In this document: positions 1 to 11,104 of the stretch, one piece after another
How positions within the stretch are numbered: position 1 is the stretch's first letter
How the letters are laid out: each line of letters starts with the position of its first letter
NCBI GenBank assembly: GCA_963782045.1
Contig: CAWAIR010000018.1
Coordinates: forward strand, 186,001-250,000
DNA length: 64,000 bases
Origin: CAVSRC01 sp963782045
GTDB lineage: Bacteria; Pseudomonadota; Alphaproteobacteria; Rhizobiales; Kaistiaceae
Direction of reading: 5' to 3'
Position numbers and translations under genes: made by a program
The notes under the pieces: generated by a model
What the model saw: the letters and a program-made list of their open reading frames with translations, nothing else
What the model was told of the DNA's origin: nothing
The model's database searches: none

Positions 1-1040
1 CAACCTCACCGGCAAGGTCGCGGGCGATGCCCGGCTCGCCGGCGCGGTGGTCGACGTCAACACGGCCATCGGCGGCAACCTGCGCGCCGCCGGCGCCAAC
101 GTCACCATCGGCCCGCAGACCGACATCGGCGGCAGGCTCGACGCAGCCGGCGCCAACGTTTCGATGATCGGCCACGTCCATGGCCGGGCGCGGCTCGCCG
201 GTGCCTCGGTGGTTTTCAACGGGCGCACCGATGGACCGCTGACGCTTGCCGGCGAACACATCGTGGTCGGCTCGCTGGCCCGCATCGGCGGCGATCTCAC
301 CGTCTATTCGCGGCAGGACCCGAGATCGATCCGGCGGCCGTCATCTCCGGCAGCCAGACATTCAAGGCGCCGCCACGCGAGTGGAACAGCATTCCCGGCT
401 GGTCCTTCGGCTTCATCCTCGCCGGTGCCATGGTGCTCGGCACCATTCTGTCCGGCATCGTACTGATGCTGTTCGGCGGGCGGCTGTTCCTGACCGCGCT
501 CGACCATGCGCGGCTGCGCCCGGTGTCGACCATCCTCATCGCCGTCATCACGCTCATCTTGGTGCCGGCGATCGCCATCATCCTGGCCGCGACCGGCGTC
601 GGCATTCCAATCGGGCTGGCGCTGCTGCTGGCGCTGCCGCTGCTCTTCATCTTCGGCCAGCCGATCGCGGCGGCCGGCATCGCGGCCGGCGTCTTCGTAC
701 GCAGTCCGGGGCCGATCGGCATCGCGCGGGCGCTGCTCTTCGTCATCGTCGGCGCCATCATCATCGCGCTCATCGGGCTCATTCCGTGGGTCGGGCCGCT
801 TGCCGTCCTCATCCTGGTGCTGCTCGGCGTTGGCGCCTTGGTGCGCACCGCAGGCGGCCGCCTGCGCACGCCGGAGGCGCGCCGGGCGGTGACCGTGGCA
901 GCACACCGCCGCCGCCGCGGCCGGCCGCGGCGCCGCCGCCACCACCGCCGCCTCCGCCTCCGCCTCCGCCACCCGAGCCGCAGCCGGAGCCGTCCAGGCC
1001 GGCCGAAGAGGCGAAGCCGCGGGGGAAAAGCCGGCGTCGT
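1..1040 (+). CDS. Bactofilin-like polymer-forming domain membrane protein (5' partial, frameshifted)
   Basis: The start lies before the window. The first ~100 residues are a beta-helical repeat of the bactofilin/polymer-forming type, with recurring AGANV and GG-L units (e.g. AAGANVTIGP, AAGANVSMIG). About four hydrophobic membrane segments follow (e.g. LILVPAIAIILAATGVGIPI), then a proline-rich tail (a long Pro run near 930-980). The reading frame shifts near 317 (the text continues ...EIDPAAVISGSQTFK in the next frame) and again near 895. A further indel in the G-run near 1021 would place the stop at 1038-1040. The shape, with surface repeats plus a membrane anchor and a low-complexity cytoplasmic tail, is that of an envelope or scaffold protein. 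The function is not known. The next gene is 116 bases downstream. Confidence 0.6.
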
Positions 1041-1156
1041 GAGCGGCGCCGGTGGCCGGCCGGCTTTGGGTCCCGCGCCAAATGGCGCTAGACTGGCCAC
1101 GCGAGAAAATGAATCGGGCGGGGTGCCCGAGGCTAAGGAAAAGTAGGGAAGGGTCC

Positions 1157-1414
1157 ATGAACGAGCAGGGCAAATCGATCCTGGCCTGGATCATCATCGG
1201 TCTCATCGCCGGCGGCGTCGCCAGTCTCATCGTGGGTGGCAATGCCAGCCTCATTGCCTGGCTGATCGCCGGCCTGATCGGTTCGCTGGTCGGCGGCTTC
1301 CTCGCCCGCCAGCTCGGCATCAAGCTGAATTTCGGCAACCCGTTCCTGGAGCAGGTGGTCATCTCGATCGTCGGCGCCGTGATCGTGATCATCATCGCCA
1401 GGATCATCATCTAG
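1157..1414 (+). CDS. GlsB/YeaQ/YmgE family stress-response membrane protein
   Basis: An 85-residue protein made almost entirely of three hydrophobic helices with glycine-rich GLIAGGVASL and GLIGSLVGGF motifs, typical of the GlsB/YeaQ/YmgE (transglycosylase-associated) family of inner-membrane proteins. It has the normal length for the family. ATG 1157 is preceded by GGGAAGGG at a good distance. Members are often induced by stress, but their biochemical role is unclear. It is followed 120 bases later by a second member of the same family, so this is a tandem paralogue pair. Confidence 0.8.
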   Translation: MNEQGKSILAWIIIGLIAGGVASLIVGGNASLIAWLIAGLIGSLVGGFLARQLGIKLNFGNPFLEQVVISIVGAVIVIIIARIII

Positions 1415-1534
1415 GACACGGACCGCTGGAATCCGGCGCATCCCTGCGGAGAGCGCATGGCCGCGATCGGGCGCGCGTGACGGGTTGGGGCTGGGGTCCA
1501 GCTATAGGCCGAGTTGAACAACCGGCGGAGTTCC

Positions 1535-1808
1535 ATGAGGCCGCGCATCGCATTCGGCATGGACGGCATCAACTGGCTGCTCGCCATCATCCTCGGCGGG
1601 CTCGCCGGCTGGATCGCCGAGAAGGTCACCGCCGCCAAGATGGGGCTCTTCGCCAACATCGTGGTCGGCATCATCGGCGCGGTCATCGGCGGCTGGGTCG
1701 CCCGGCGGCTCGACATCAACTACGCCGGCATCCTCGGCAATCTGGTGGTCGCCACCATCGGCGCGCATTATCCTGATCTGCCTGTTCCGCCTTGTGCGGC
1801 GTGCCTGA
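1535..1808 (+). CDS. Second GlsB/YeaQ/YmgE family membrane protein (frameshift near the 3' end)
   Basis: Tandem paralogue of the gene at 1157: hydrophobic, glycine-rich (INWLLAIILGGLAGWIAEKV, then GIIGAVIGGW). After ...VVATIGA near 1767 the correct ending (IILICLFRLVRRA, then stop 1806-1808) lies in another frame, so one base appears to be missing at about 1766-1772. ATG 1535 has a GGCGGAG element 4 bases upstream. Comparison with family members, which start near MxGINW, would instead favour ATG 1559. Both starts are in the same frame. Confidence 0.65.
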
Positions 1809-1824
1809 GCGGCAGGCAGTCATC

Positions 1825-2783
<959 letters not shown>

Positions 2784-2795
2784 AGGGCCAGCCTC

Positions 2796-3254
2796 ATGCC
2801 CAAGTTCTCCACCGATCGCCGCGTCGCCCATTCGGCGGACGACATGTTCGCGCTGGTCGCCGACATCGAGGCCTATCCGCAGTTCGTGCCGCTGTGCGAG
2901 CGGCTGACCGTGCGCGGACGCCACGGCGAGGATGCGCGTGCCGTGCTGGTGGCCGACATGACGGTCGGCTACAAGGCGTTCCGCGAGACCTTCACCACGC
3001 GGGTCACCCTCGACCGGGCGCAGCGCACGATTCTCGCCGACTATCTCGACGGCCCCTTCCGTCACCTCCACAACGTGTGGACGTTCCGGCCGGACGGCGA
3101 CAACGCCTGCCTTGTCGGGTTCTCCATCGATTACGAGTTCAAGTCGCGCATGCTCTCGGCGCTGATGGGCGGCGTCTTCGAACGTGCCTTCCGCAAGTTC
3201 ACCGCGGCCTTCGAGGAGCGCGCCGACCACGTCTACGGCGCCACGCTCGCCTGA
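2796..3254 (+). CDS. RatA/COQ10-type SRPBCC protein (coenzyme Q-binding)
   Basis: 152 residues with the START/polyketide-cyclase (SRPBCC) pattern of the COQ10/RatA family: an N-terminal strand, then FALVADIEAYPQFVPLCE, a helix-grip core, and a C-terminal helix (RAFRKFTAAFEERA). Relatives bind ubiquinone and assist respiration (COQ10). The name RatA ribosome toxin comes from an E. coli homologue and should not be assumed here. It is in the lipA transcription unit, with a 12-base gap. Its 3' end overlaps the convergent CinA-family gene by 22 bases. Confidence 0.85.
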   Translation: MPKFSTDRRVAHSADDMFALVADIEAYPQFVPLCERLTVRGRHGEDARAVLVADMTVGYKAFRETFTTRVTLDRAQRTILADYLDGPFRHLHNVWTFRPDGDNACLVGFSIDYEFKSRMLSALMGGVFERAFRKFTAAFEERADHVYGATLA

Positions 3255-3748
3255 GCCGCCTGGTTGAGCATAGCCAGCGCCGAGCCGACCGCGGCAAGGC
3301 GGATGGCCGAGCGGCCGAGCTCGCCGAACTTGCACAGACGATAGCGGGTCTCGCCGTCGCGGATCGCCACCGCCAGATGCACCAGCCCCACCGGCTTCTC
3401 CGCGGTGCCGCCATCGGGCCCGGCGACACCGGTGATGCCGACGGCGAGATCGGCCTGCGACCGTTCGACGGCGCCCTCGGCCATGGCCCGCGCCACGTCC
3501 TCGCTGACTGCGCCAGGCCCGCCCGGCGCCAGCAGGTCGGGCGAGACCCCGAGCATGTCGATCTTGGCCGGGTTGGAGTAGGTGACGAAGCCGCGGTCGA
3601 ACACGATCGACGCGCCGGGGATCTCCGTCAGGATGCCGGCAAGCAGTCCGCCGGTGCAGGATTCGGCCGTGGCGATGCGGTAGCCTTTCTTGCGGCAGAG
3701 CGCGATCAGCGCCTCGGCGGCGGGGGTGAGGGCGGCAAGGTCGGTCAT
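3233..3748 (-). CDS. CinA C-terminal family protein (nicotinamide-nucleotide amidase, PncC-like)
   Basis: 171 residues equal to the stand-alone C-terminal domain of CinA. The active-site region reads ATAESCTGGLLAG, and later GITGVAGPDGGTAEKPVG is the family signature. Members deamidate NMN to nicotinic acid mononucleotide in NAD salvage. The start codon overlaps the ispDF stop (ATGA, 3745-3748), which indicates translational coupling. The 3' end overlaps the convergent COQ10-like gene. Confidence 0.88.
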   Translation of the reverse strand: MTDLAALTPAAEALIALCRKKGYRIATAESCTGGLLAGILTEIPGASIVFDRGFVTYSNPAKIDMLGVSPDLLAPGGPGAVSEDVARAMAEGAVERSQADLAVGITGVAGPDGGTAEKPVGLVHLAVAIRDGETRYRLCKFGELGRSAIRLAAVGSALAMLNQAAQASVAP

Positions 3749-4956
3749 GGCAGGCTCCTCTCGCTGCCGAAGGGCAGGCGGATGGTGGCGATGGCGTGGG
3801 CCGAGATGCCCTCGCTGCGGCCGATGAAGCCGAGGCCCTCGCTGGTCGTCGCCTTGACGCCGACGCGGTCGATGGTGATGCCGCAGATCTCGGCGATGCG
3901 CGTGCGCATGGCCTCGCGATAGGGCGCGAGCTTCGGCCGCTCGGCAACCATCGACACGTCGAGATGGGCGATCAATCCGCCGCGCGCCGCCACGCGGGCG
4001 ACCGCGTCGGCGATGAAGCGGTCGGACGAGGCGCCGGCCCATTGCGGGTCGGACGGCGGAAAATGCTCGCCGATGTCGCCGTCGCCAAGCGCACCGAGGA
4101 TCGCGTCGGTGAGCGCGTGCAACACCACGTCGGCGTCGGAATGGCCGATCAGCCCGCGCCGGTAGGGCACCGGCACTCCACCCAGCATGATCTCGTAGCC
4201 GGGCCCGAAACCGTGGATGTCGTAGCCGATGCCAACGCGGACGTCGCCAAGGGCAAGTGCCGTCTCGGCGGTCAGGCGGCGGTCGGCCTCCGTGATGTCG
4301 TGCGACGTGGTGAGCTTGACGTTGCCCGGATCGCCGGGCACGGCGGTGACCGGCAGGCCGGCCCACTCCGCGACCGCGGCGTCGTCGGTGAACGCCTGGC
4401 CGGCGGCATGCGCCTTGTTGTGGGCGGCCAGGATCGCATCGAAGGCGAAGCCCTGCGGCGTCTCGGCCGCTTGCAGGCCGTTGCGGGAGACGGTGGCCAC
4501 CACATGGCCGCCGCCGTCGACCTGCTTGAGGGTGCTCGCCACCGGCACGGTCGGCACCACCGCATCGGCACGCCCAAGGGCATCGATGACCCGGCTGATG
4601 AGGGCGGCGCTGGCGAACGGCCGCGCGGCGTCATGGATCAGCACGCGCCCTGGGGCGACGCCGGCAAGCGCCGAAAGCCCGTTCCTCACCGAGTCCTGCC
4701 GGGTCTCGCCGCCGGCGACCGGCGCCATCAGGTTGTCGTGTCGCGGTGCCACGGACCGGTAGAAGTCGCCATCCCCTTCGCCGATGACGACCAGAACACG
4801 GTCGACGGCCGCATGGTCGAGGAACGTTGCCAGCGTGCGCGCCAGGATGGGCCGGCCGCCAAGCGGCAGATATTGCTTTGGAACAGCGCCCGAACCGGCG
4901 CGGACACCGCGCCCGGCAGCGACGATCAGTGCAGCAGTGTCCGACGTGCGATCCAT
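3745..4956 (-). CDS. ispDF: Bifunctional IspD/IspF (MEP cytidylyltransferase and MEcPP synthase)
   Basis: A 403-residue fusion enzyme of the non-mevalonate isoprenoid pathway. The N-terminal IspD half (residues ~1-235) carries AALIVAAGRGVRAG for CTP binding and VLIHDAARPF. The C-terminal IspF half carries VGIGYDIHGF and GHSDADVVLHALTDAILGAL with the metal-binding D-x-H residues. Such IspD-IspF fusions are normal in alphaproteobacteria. ATG 4956 (MDRTSD) directly precedes the conserved core. It is divergent from dusB across a 136-base promoter region that contains the repeat described at 5012-5086. Confidence 0.95.
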   Translation of the reverse strand: MDRTSDTAALIVAAGRGVRAGSGAVPKQYLPLGGRPILARTLATFLDHAAVDRVLVVIGEGDGDFYRSVAPRHDNLMAPVAGGETRQDSVRNGLSALAGVAPGRVLIHDAARPFASAALISRVIDALGRADAVVPTVPVASTLKQVDGGGHVVATVSRNGLQAAETPQGFAFDAILAAHNKAHAAGQAFTDDAAVAEWAGLPVTAVPGDPGNVKLTTSHDITEADRRLTAETALALGDVRVGIGYDIHGFGPGYEIMLGGVPVPYRRGLIGHSDADVVLHALTDAILGALGDGDIGEHFPPSDPQWAGASSDRFIADAVARVAARGGLIAHLDVSMVAERPKLAPYREAMRTRIAEICGITIDRVGVKATTSEGLGFIGRSEGISAHAIATIRLPFGSERSLP

Positions 4957-5011
4957 GATACAAACCCCGAGATCCCGCCCGCCGGACTGTAGCATACCGG
5001 CGACCGAAACC

Positions 5012-5086
5012 GCCTATTTCGCACTTGCTCGGGCGCACAATCTGACTAAGATGTGGGCAAATAGGCAGGCTGCCTATTCAATAGGC
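5012..5086. promoter_or_regulatory. Array of GCCTATT/AATAGGC half-sites before dusB-ntrBC
   Basis: Four 7-base half-sites lie in this short space: GCCTATT at 5012-5018, AATAGGC at 5060-5066, GCCTATT at 5072-5078 and AATAGGC at 5080-5086. The middle ones form a perfect 9-base inverted repeat with a 1-base centre (5060-5078) and a second palindrome with a 1-base centre (5072-5086). The array ends 6 bases before the dusB ATG at 5093, which favours that start over an in-frame ATG at 5051 lying upstream of the main palindrome. It looks like an operator for the dusB-ntrBC unit. The binding protein is unknown. Confidence 0.55.
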
Positions 5087-5092
5087 GACGCG

Positions 5093-6085
5093 ATGCAAAA
5101 CCTTGCGGAACCGCTGGTTCTGGGACCGGTGACGGTCCCCAACCGGGTCTTTCTGGCACCCATGTCGGGTGTGTCGGATCGCCCGTTCCGGATGCTGGCG
5201 GCCGAATTCGGCGCCGGGCTCGTCGTCTCCGAGATGGTGGCGAGCGAACAGCTTGCCACCGGCGATGCCGAGGCCACCATGCGGGCGGAGCGGGCCGGCG
5301 GCGGGCCGCACGTGATCCAACTCGCCGGGCGTGAGGCGCACTGGATGGCGGAGGGTGCCCGTGCGGCAACGGACGCCGGCGCCGACGTCATCGACATCAA
5401 CATGGGCTGCCCGGCGCGCAAGGTCACCTCGGGCTATTCGGGCTCGGCGCTGATGCGCGACCTCGACCATGCGCTGAGCCTGATCGAGGCGACGGTCCGC
5501 GCCACGCCGGTGCCGGTGACGCTGAAGATGCGGCTCGGCTGGGACCACGATTCGATCAATGCGCCGGAGCTGGCGCGCCGGGCGGAAGCCGCGGGCGTGC
5601 GGATGATCACGGTGCACGGCCGCACGCGCTGCCAGTTCTATGGCGGCCGGGCGGACTGGACGGCCATCCGCGCGGTCAAGGAAGCGGTATCCGTCCCGGT
5701 CATCGCCAACGGCGACGTCACCGGCATCGAGGACGTCCGCCCGATTCTGGAGCGGTCGGGCGCCGACGGCATCATGATCGGCCGCGGTGCCTATGGCCGG
5801 CCGTGGCTGCCCGGCGCCATCGCCCATCACGCCGCCACCGGCGTGCTGCCGACGGAGCCGGAGCGCGCCGAGCTTGCCATGCGCCACTACGACGCGCTCA
5901 TCGAGCAGTACGGCGCGTTCCTGGGCAGCCGCGTCGCCCGCAAGCATCTCGGCTGGTACATGGAGCGGGCAGGGGGCGGCGACCCGGCGCTCCGCCGCGC
6001 GGTGCTCACCGCGACGCGGCCGGCCGAGGTCCTGCGCCATCTCGCCGCCTGGTTCGGAGTGGCCACCGAACGGAGGGCGGCATGA
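5093..6085 (+). CDS. dusB: tRNA-dihydrouridine synthase DusB (NifR3-like)
   Basis: FMN enzyme reducing uridines in the tRNA D-loop. The sequence shows the family start LAPMSGVSDRPFR, the catalytic segment DINMGCPARKVTSGYSGSALM (catalytic Cys in GCP), the FMN-binding HGRTR and the terminal IANGDV / IMIGRGAYGRPW motifs. It is 330 residues from ATG 5093. Its last four bases ATGA overlap the ntrB start. The dusB (nifR3)-ntrB-ntrC arrangement is the classical Rhizobiales nitrogen-regulation operon, so dusB is probably co-regulated with nitrogen status. Confidence 0.93.
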   Translation: MQNLAEPLVLGPVTVPNRVFLAPMSGVSDRPFRMLAAEFGAGLVVSEMVASEQLATGDAEATMRAERAGGGPHVIQLAGREAHWMAEGARAATDAGADVIDINMGCPARKVTSGYSGSALMRDLDHALSLIEATVRATPVPVTLKMRLGWDHDSINAPELARRAEAAGVRMITVHGRTRCQFYGGRADWTAIRAVKEAVSVPVIANGDVTGIEDVRPILERSGADGIMIGRGAYGRPWLPGAIAHHAATGVLPTEPERAELAMRHYDALIEQYGAFLGSRVARKHLGWYMERAGGGDPALRRAVLTATRPAEVLRHLAAWFGVATERRAA

Positions 6086-7203
6086 ACGCCGAAGCCCTCA
6101 TCGCCCGCGGCCGCTCGGCAGCCGCGCTGCTCGATGCGCTGCCCCATCCGGTGCTGCTGGTCTCGGCGGAAGGCACCATCACCGAGGCCAACGTCGCGGC
6201 CGAAGCCTTCTTCCAGGCCTCGACCAACGTGCTCCGCCGCCATCCGCTGTCCTATTTCGTGCCCTTCGGCAGCCCGCTGCTGGCCCTGGTCGAGCAGGTG
6301 CGCGAGCGCAGCGCGCCGGTCAACGAATACCGTGTCGACATCGGCACGCCGCGCAACGGCGGCGAACGCGTCGTCGACATCTACGCCGCCCCCAGCCTCG
6401 ATCAGGCGGATGGCGTCGTCGTCGTGCTGCAGGAGCGCTCGATGGCGGACAAGATGGACCGCCAGCTCAACCATCGCAGCGCCGCGCGCACGGTCACCGG
6501 CCTTGCCTCGATGCTCGCCCACGAGATCAAGAACCCGCTCTCCGGCATCCGCGGCGCGGCCCAACTGCTCGAATCGAGCGTCGACAGCGACGACCGCGCG
6601 CTCACCCGGCTGATCTGCGACGAGGCCGACCGCATCGTGAAGCTGGTCGACCGCATGGAGGTGTTCTCGGACGAGCGTCCGATCGAGTTCGAGCCGGTCA
6701 ACATCCACGCCGTGCTCGATCACGTCCGCCGCCTGGCGCGCTCTGGCTTCGCCCGCTCGATCAAGATCAGCGACGAGTACGATCCCTCGCTTCCCCCCGT
6801 GCCGGCCAACCGCGACCAGCTCATCCAGGTCTTCCTCAACCTGGTCAAGAACGCTGCCGAATCGGTCCGCGACGCGCCGGACGGCGAGATCATGCTGACC
6901 ACCGCCTTCAAGCCGGGCTATCGCCTGTCGGTGCCGGGCAACCCCAGCAAGGTGACGCTGCCGCTCGAATTCTGCGTGCGCGACAACGGCCCCGGCGTGC
7001 CCGAGGAGATGATCCCGCACCTGTTCGATCCGTTCGTCACCACCAAGGCCAACGGCTCGGGGCTGGGGCTGGCGCTGGTCGCCAAGATCATCCGCGACCA
7101 CGGCGGCGTCATCGAATGCGAGTCGCAGCCGCGGCGCACGATCTTCCGCGTTTTGATGCCGGCGTGGCCCGGTCCCACCGACGCCAATTTCAGGAACGAT
7201 TGA
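6082..7203 (+). CDS. ntrB: Nitrogen regulation sensor kinase NtrB
   Basis: A soluble histidine kinase of 373 residues: an N-terminal PAS domain (~15-110), a dimerisation/phosphotransfer helix with ASMLAHEIKNPLSG (His147), and an ATPase domain with N-box NLVKNAAES, G1 VRDNGPGVP and G2 NGSGLGLALV. It has no membrane segment, as usual for NtrB. It phosphorylates or dephosphorylates NtrC under control of PII. Coupled to dusB by ATGA, it is followed by ntrC after 2 bases. Confidence 0.95.
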   Translation: MNAEALIARGRSAAALLDALPHPVLLVSAEGTITEANVAAEAFFQASTNVLRRHPLSYFVPFGSPLLALVEQVRERSAPVNEYRVDIGTPRNGGERVVDIYAAPSLDQADGVVVVLQERSMADKMDRQLNHRSAARTVTGLASMLAHEIKNPLSGIRGAAQLLESSVDSDDRALTRLICDEADRIVKLVDRMEVFSDERPIEFEPVNIHAVLDHVRRLARSGFARSIKISDEYDPSLPPVPANRDQLIQVFLNLVKNAAESVRDAPDGEIMLTTAFKPGYRLSVPGNPSKVTLPLEFCVRDNGPGVPEEMIPHLFDPFVTTKANGSGLGLALVAKIIRDHGGVIECESQPRRTIFRVLMPAWPGPTDANFRND

Positions 7204-7205
7204 CG

Positions 7206-8648
<1,443 letters not shown>

Positions 8649-8840
8649 CGCTTTGTTCCATCAAGCGTATCCGCCATACGTCGAAAGACGGAGGCGATGG
8701 CATCTGTGGTTTTTTGATCACAATGTTGTTGCAATTCGGCGCCAGTCTGCCCTAGGTCCATAGTCAAGAAACGGGCTGACCTCGGGCGGAGGCGAACCAT
8801 CGGAATGACGGCGGAATCGTCATCTTTGACAGGGTCTGTC

Positions 8841-11085
8841 ATGGACGATACCCGAGGCGCACGCGGTTTCCAGTTCTCCCGGCTCGTGCGGGCATCCGGC
8901 TATGTCGCGGTGCTGATGGCCCTCGGCGCGGCCGCAGGCACCTTCCTTGTCCTCATCGGCCTGACCCCGATCGCGCCCACCCCGAGCGTCGTCTTCATCG
9001 CCATGGTGGTGAACGGCGCGCTGGTCGCCTTTCTCGTCGCGGTCATCGCCTGGGTGGTTGGCAGCCTCCTGGTGGCGCGCTCGCGCGGCCAGGCCGGTGC
9101 CAGCCTGCACATCCGCATCGTCGCCCTGTTCAGCCTGGTCGCCGTGCTGCCGGCGGCGCTGCTCGCGGTCACCGCATCTGTCACGCTCGATCGCGGCCTC
9201 GACAACTGGTTCTCGACGCGGACGCGCGCCATCATCGACAATTCGCTGTCGCTGGCCCAGGCCTTCGCCGAACAGCAGGCGGTGCTGCTGCGCTCCGACA
9301 TCCTCGGCGCCAAGCTCGAGCTGGAGCGGGCCAGTTCGCTGCACAAGGAGGACCCGGTCCGCTTCGCCGTCTTCCTCAACGGGGTCGCGACCGATCACAA
9401 CCTGCCCGGCGTCTTCCTCGTCTCCGGCGACGGGGTGCTGATCACCCAGGCGCGGAGTTCCCGTCGCGAGGATTTCCCGCCGCCGGTGATCCAGGCGCTC
9501 AAGCAGGCCCAGGCCCATCCCGATCAGGTGGTCATCGTCGCGCCCGGGGCCACCAACATCATCGGCGGCATCACCGCGCTCCAGGGCTATGACAACACGC
9601 TGCTCTACGCGGCGCGGCCGCTCGACCCCAAGGTCGTGCACTATCTGGCCATGACCAACGACAACGTCGCCGAGTACCGCACGCTCGAGGCGACCCGCTT
9701 CGGCACCCAGGTTGCCTTTGCCATTCTCTTCCTCGGGGTCACCGTGGTGGTGCTGTTGTCGGCGATCTGGCTCGGCATCGGCTTCGCCAACCGGCTGGTG
9801 GCGCCGATCCGGCGGCTGATCGACGCCGCCAAGGAAGTGTCGCGCGGCAATCTCGACGTCTCGGTCAATCCGCGCAATTCGGACGGTGACGTCGGTGCCC
9901 TCGGCTCGACCTTCAACACCATGACGGCGCAGTTGCGCAGCCAGCGCCAGGAACTTGTCGCCGCCAGCGAACAGATCGACGCCCGCCGCCGCTTCACCGA
10001 GGCGGTGCTGGCGGGCATCTCGGCCGGTGTGGTCGGCGTCGACGCGCAGGGGCGGATGACCATCGTCAACCGCACCGCGCTGCATCTGCTCGGCATCACC
10101 GAGCCCGAGGCGATCGGCACGCCGGTGGCCGAGCTCATGCCCCGCCTCGAGCCGGTCGTCACGGCGGCGCTCCGCGACCTCCGCCCGGAGCATCGCGACC
10201 AGATCACCATCAACCGCGACGGCCGCGAGCGCACCATCAACGTGCGCGTCACCACCGAGCGCGGCGATGCGGTCGAGCACGGCTACGTCATCACGCTCGA
10301 CGACATCAGCGACCTTGTCGCTGCCCAGCGCTCGACCGCCTGGGCCGACATCGCCCGGCGCATCGCCCACGAGATCAAGAATCCGCTGACCCCGATCCAG
10401 CTCTCGGCGGAACGGCTGAAGCGCAAGTTCGGCCGCACCATCGCGGAGGATCGCGAGGTCTTCGACCAGTGCACCGACACCATCATCCGCCAGGTCGGCG
10501 ACATCGGTCGCATGGTGGACGAATTCTCGTCGTTCGCGCGCATGCCGAAGCCGGCATTCATCGTCGGCGACCTCGCCGAGTCGATCCGCGAGTCGGTGTT
10601 CCTGGTCAGCGTCTGCCCAACCGGATATCGACTTCAAGGTCGAGCTGCCCGAGACGCCCCTGATCGGACGGTTCGACGCCCGGCTGATCGGGCAGGCGTT
10701 GACCAACGTCGTCAAGAACGCCACCGAGGCGGTGCTGGCGGTGCCCGAGGACACGCGCGGGCAGGGACAGATCACCGTCACCGCCGTCGCCGACGAAGCC
10801 CAGATCATCGTCGATATCATCGACAATGGCATCGGCCTGCCGCACGAGAACCGCCACCGCCTGCTCGAGCCGTACATGACCACCCGCGAGAAGGGCACCG
10901 GCCTCGGCCTCGCCATCGTCGCCAAGATCATCGAGGAGCATGGCGGCCACATCGAACTTCTCGACGCCCCGACGGAGGTGAACGGCCGCCGCGGCGCCAA
11001 CATCCGAATCATCCTGCCGCGCGTGGACGGCCCGGCCGCAACTGCCGAAGCGACGGCGGCCGCGGCTCCTCAGCCCGTGGCATAG
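8841..11085 (+). CDS. ntrY: Nitrogen regulation sensor kinase NtrY (membrane; frameshifted near 10610)
   Basis: A large membrane histidine kinase: two N-terminal hydrophobic segments plus a third (LFSLVAVLPAALLAV), a periplasmic sensing region, another membrane segment (~residue 295), HAMP (NRLVAPIRRLIDAAKEVSRG), PAS, phosphotransfer helix RIAHEIKNPLTPIQLSAERL, and ATPase boxes NVVKNATEAV and KGTGLGLAIV. The frame breaks between 10605 and 10618. Sense continues as QPDIDFKVELPE in a different frame, consistent with two missing bases. ATG 8841 has AGGG 6 bases upstream. ATG 8805, in the same frame with GGAGG 12 bases upstream, is an alternative. Partner of NtrX. Confidence 0.93.
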
Positions 11086-11104
11086 GAGCGAAAGACGGCT
11101 GACA

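Noticed and set aside
920..985. A proline-coding CCG/CCA repeat, possible microsatellite
   Set aside because: It is part of the Pro-rich tail of the bactofilin-like protein. Low complexity is expected there.
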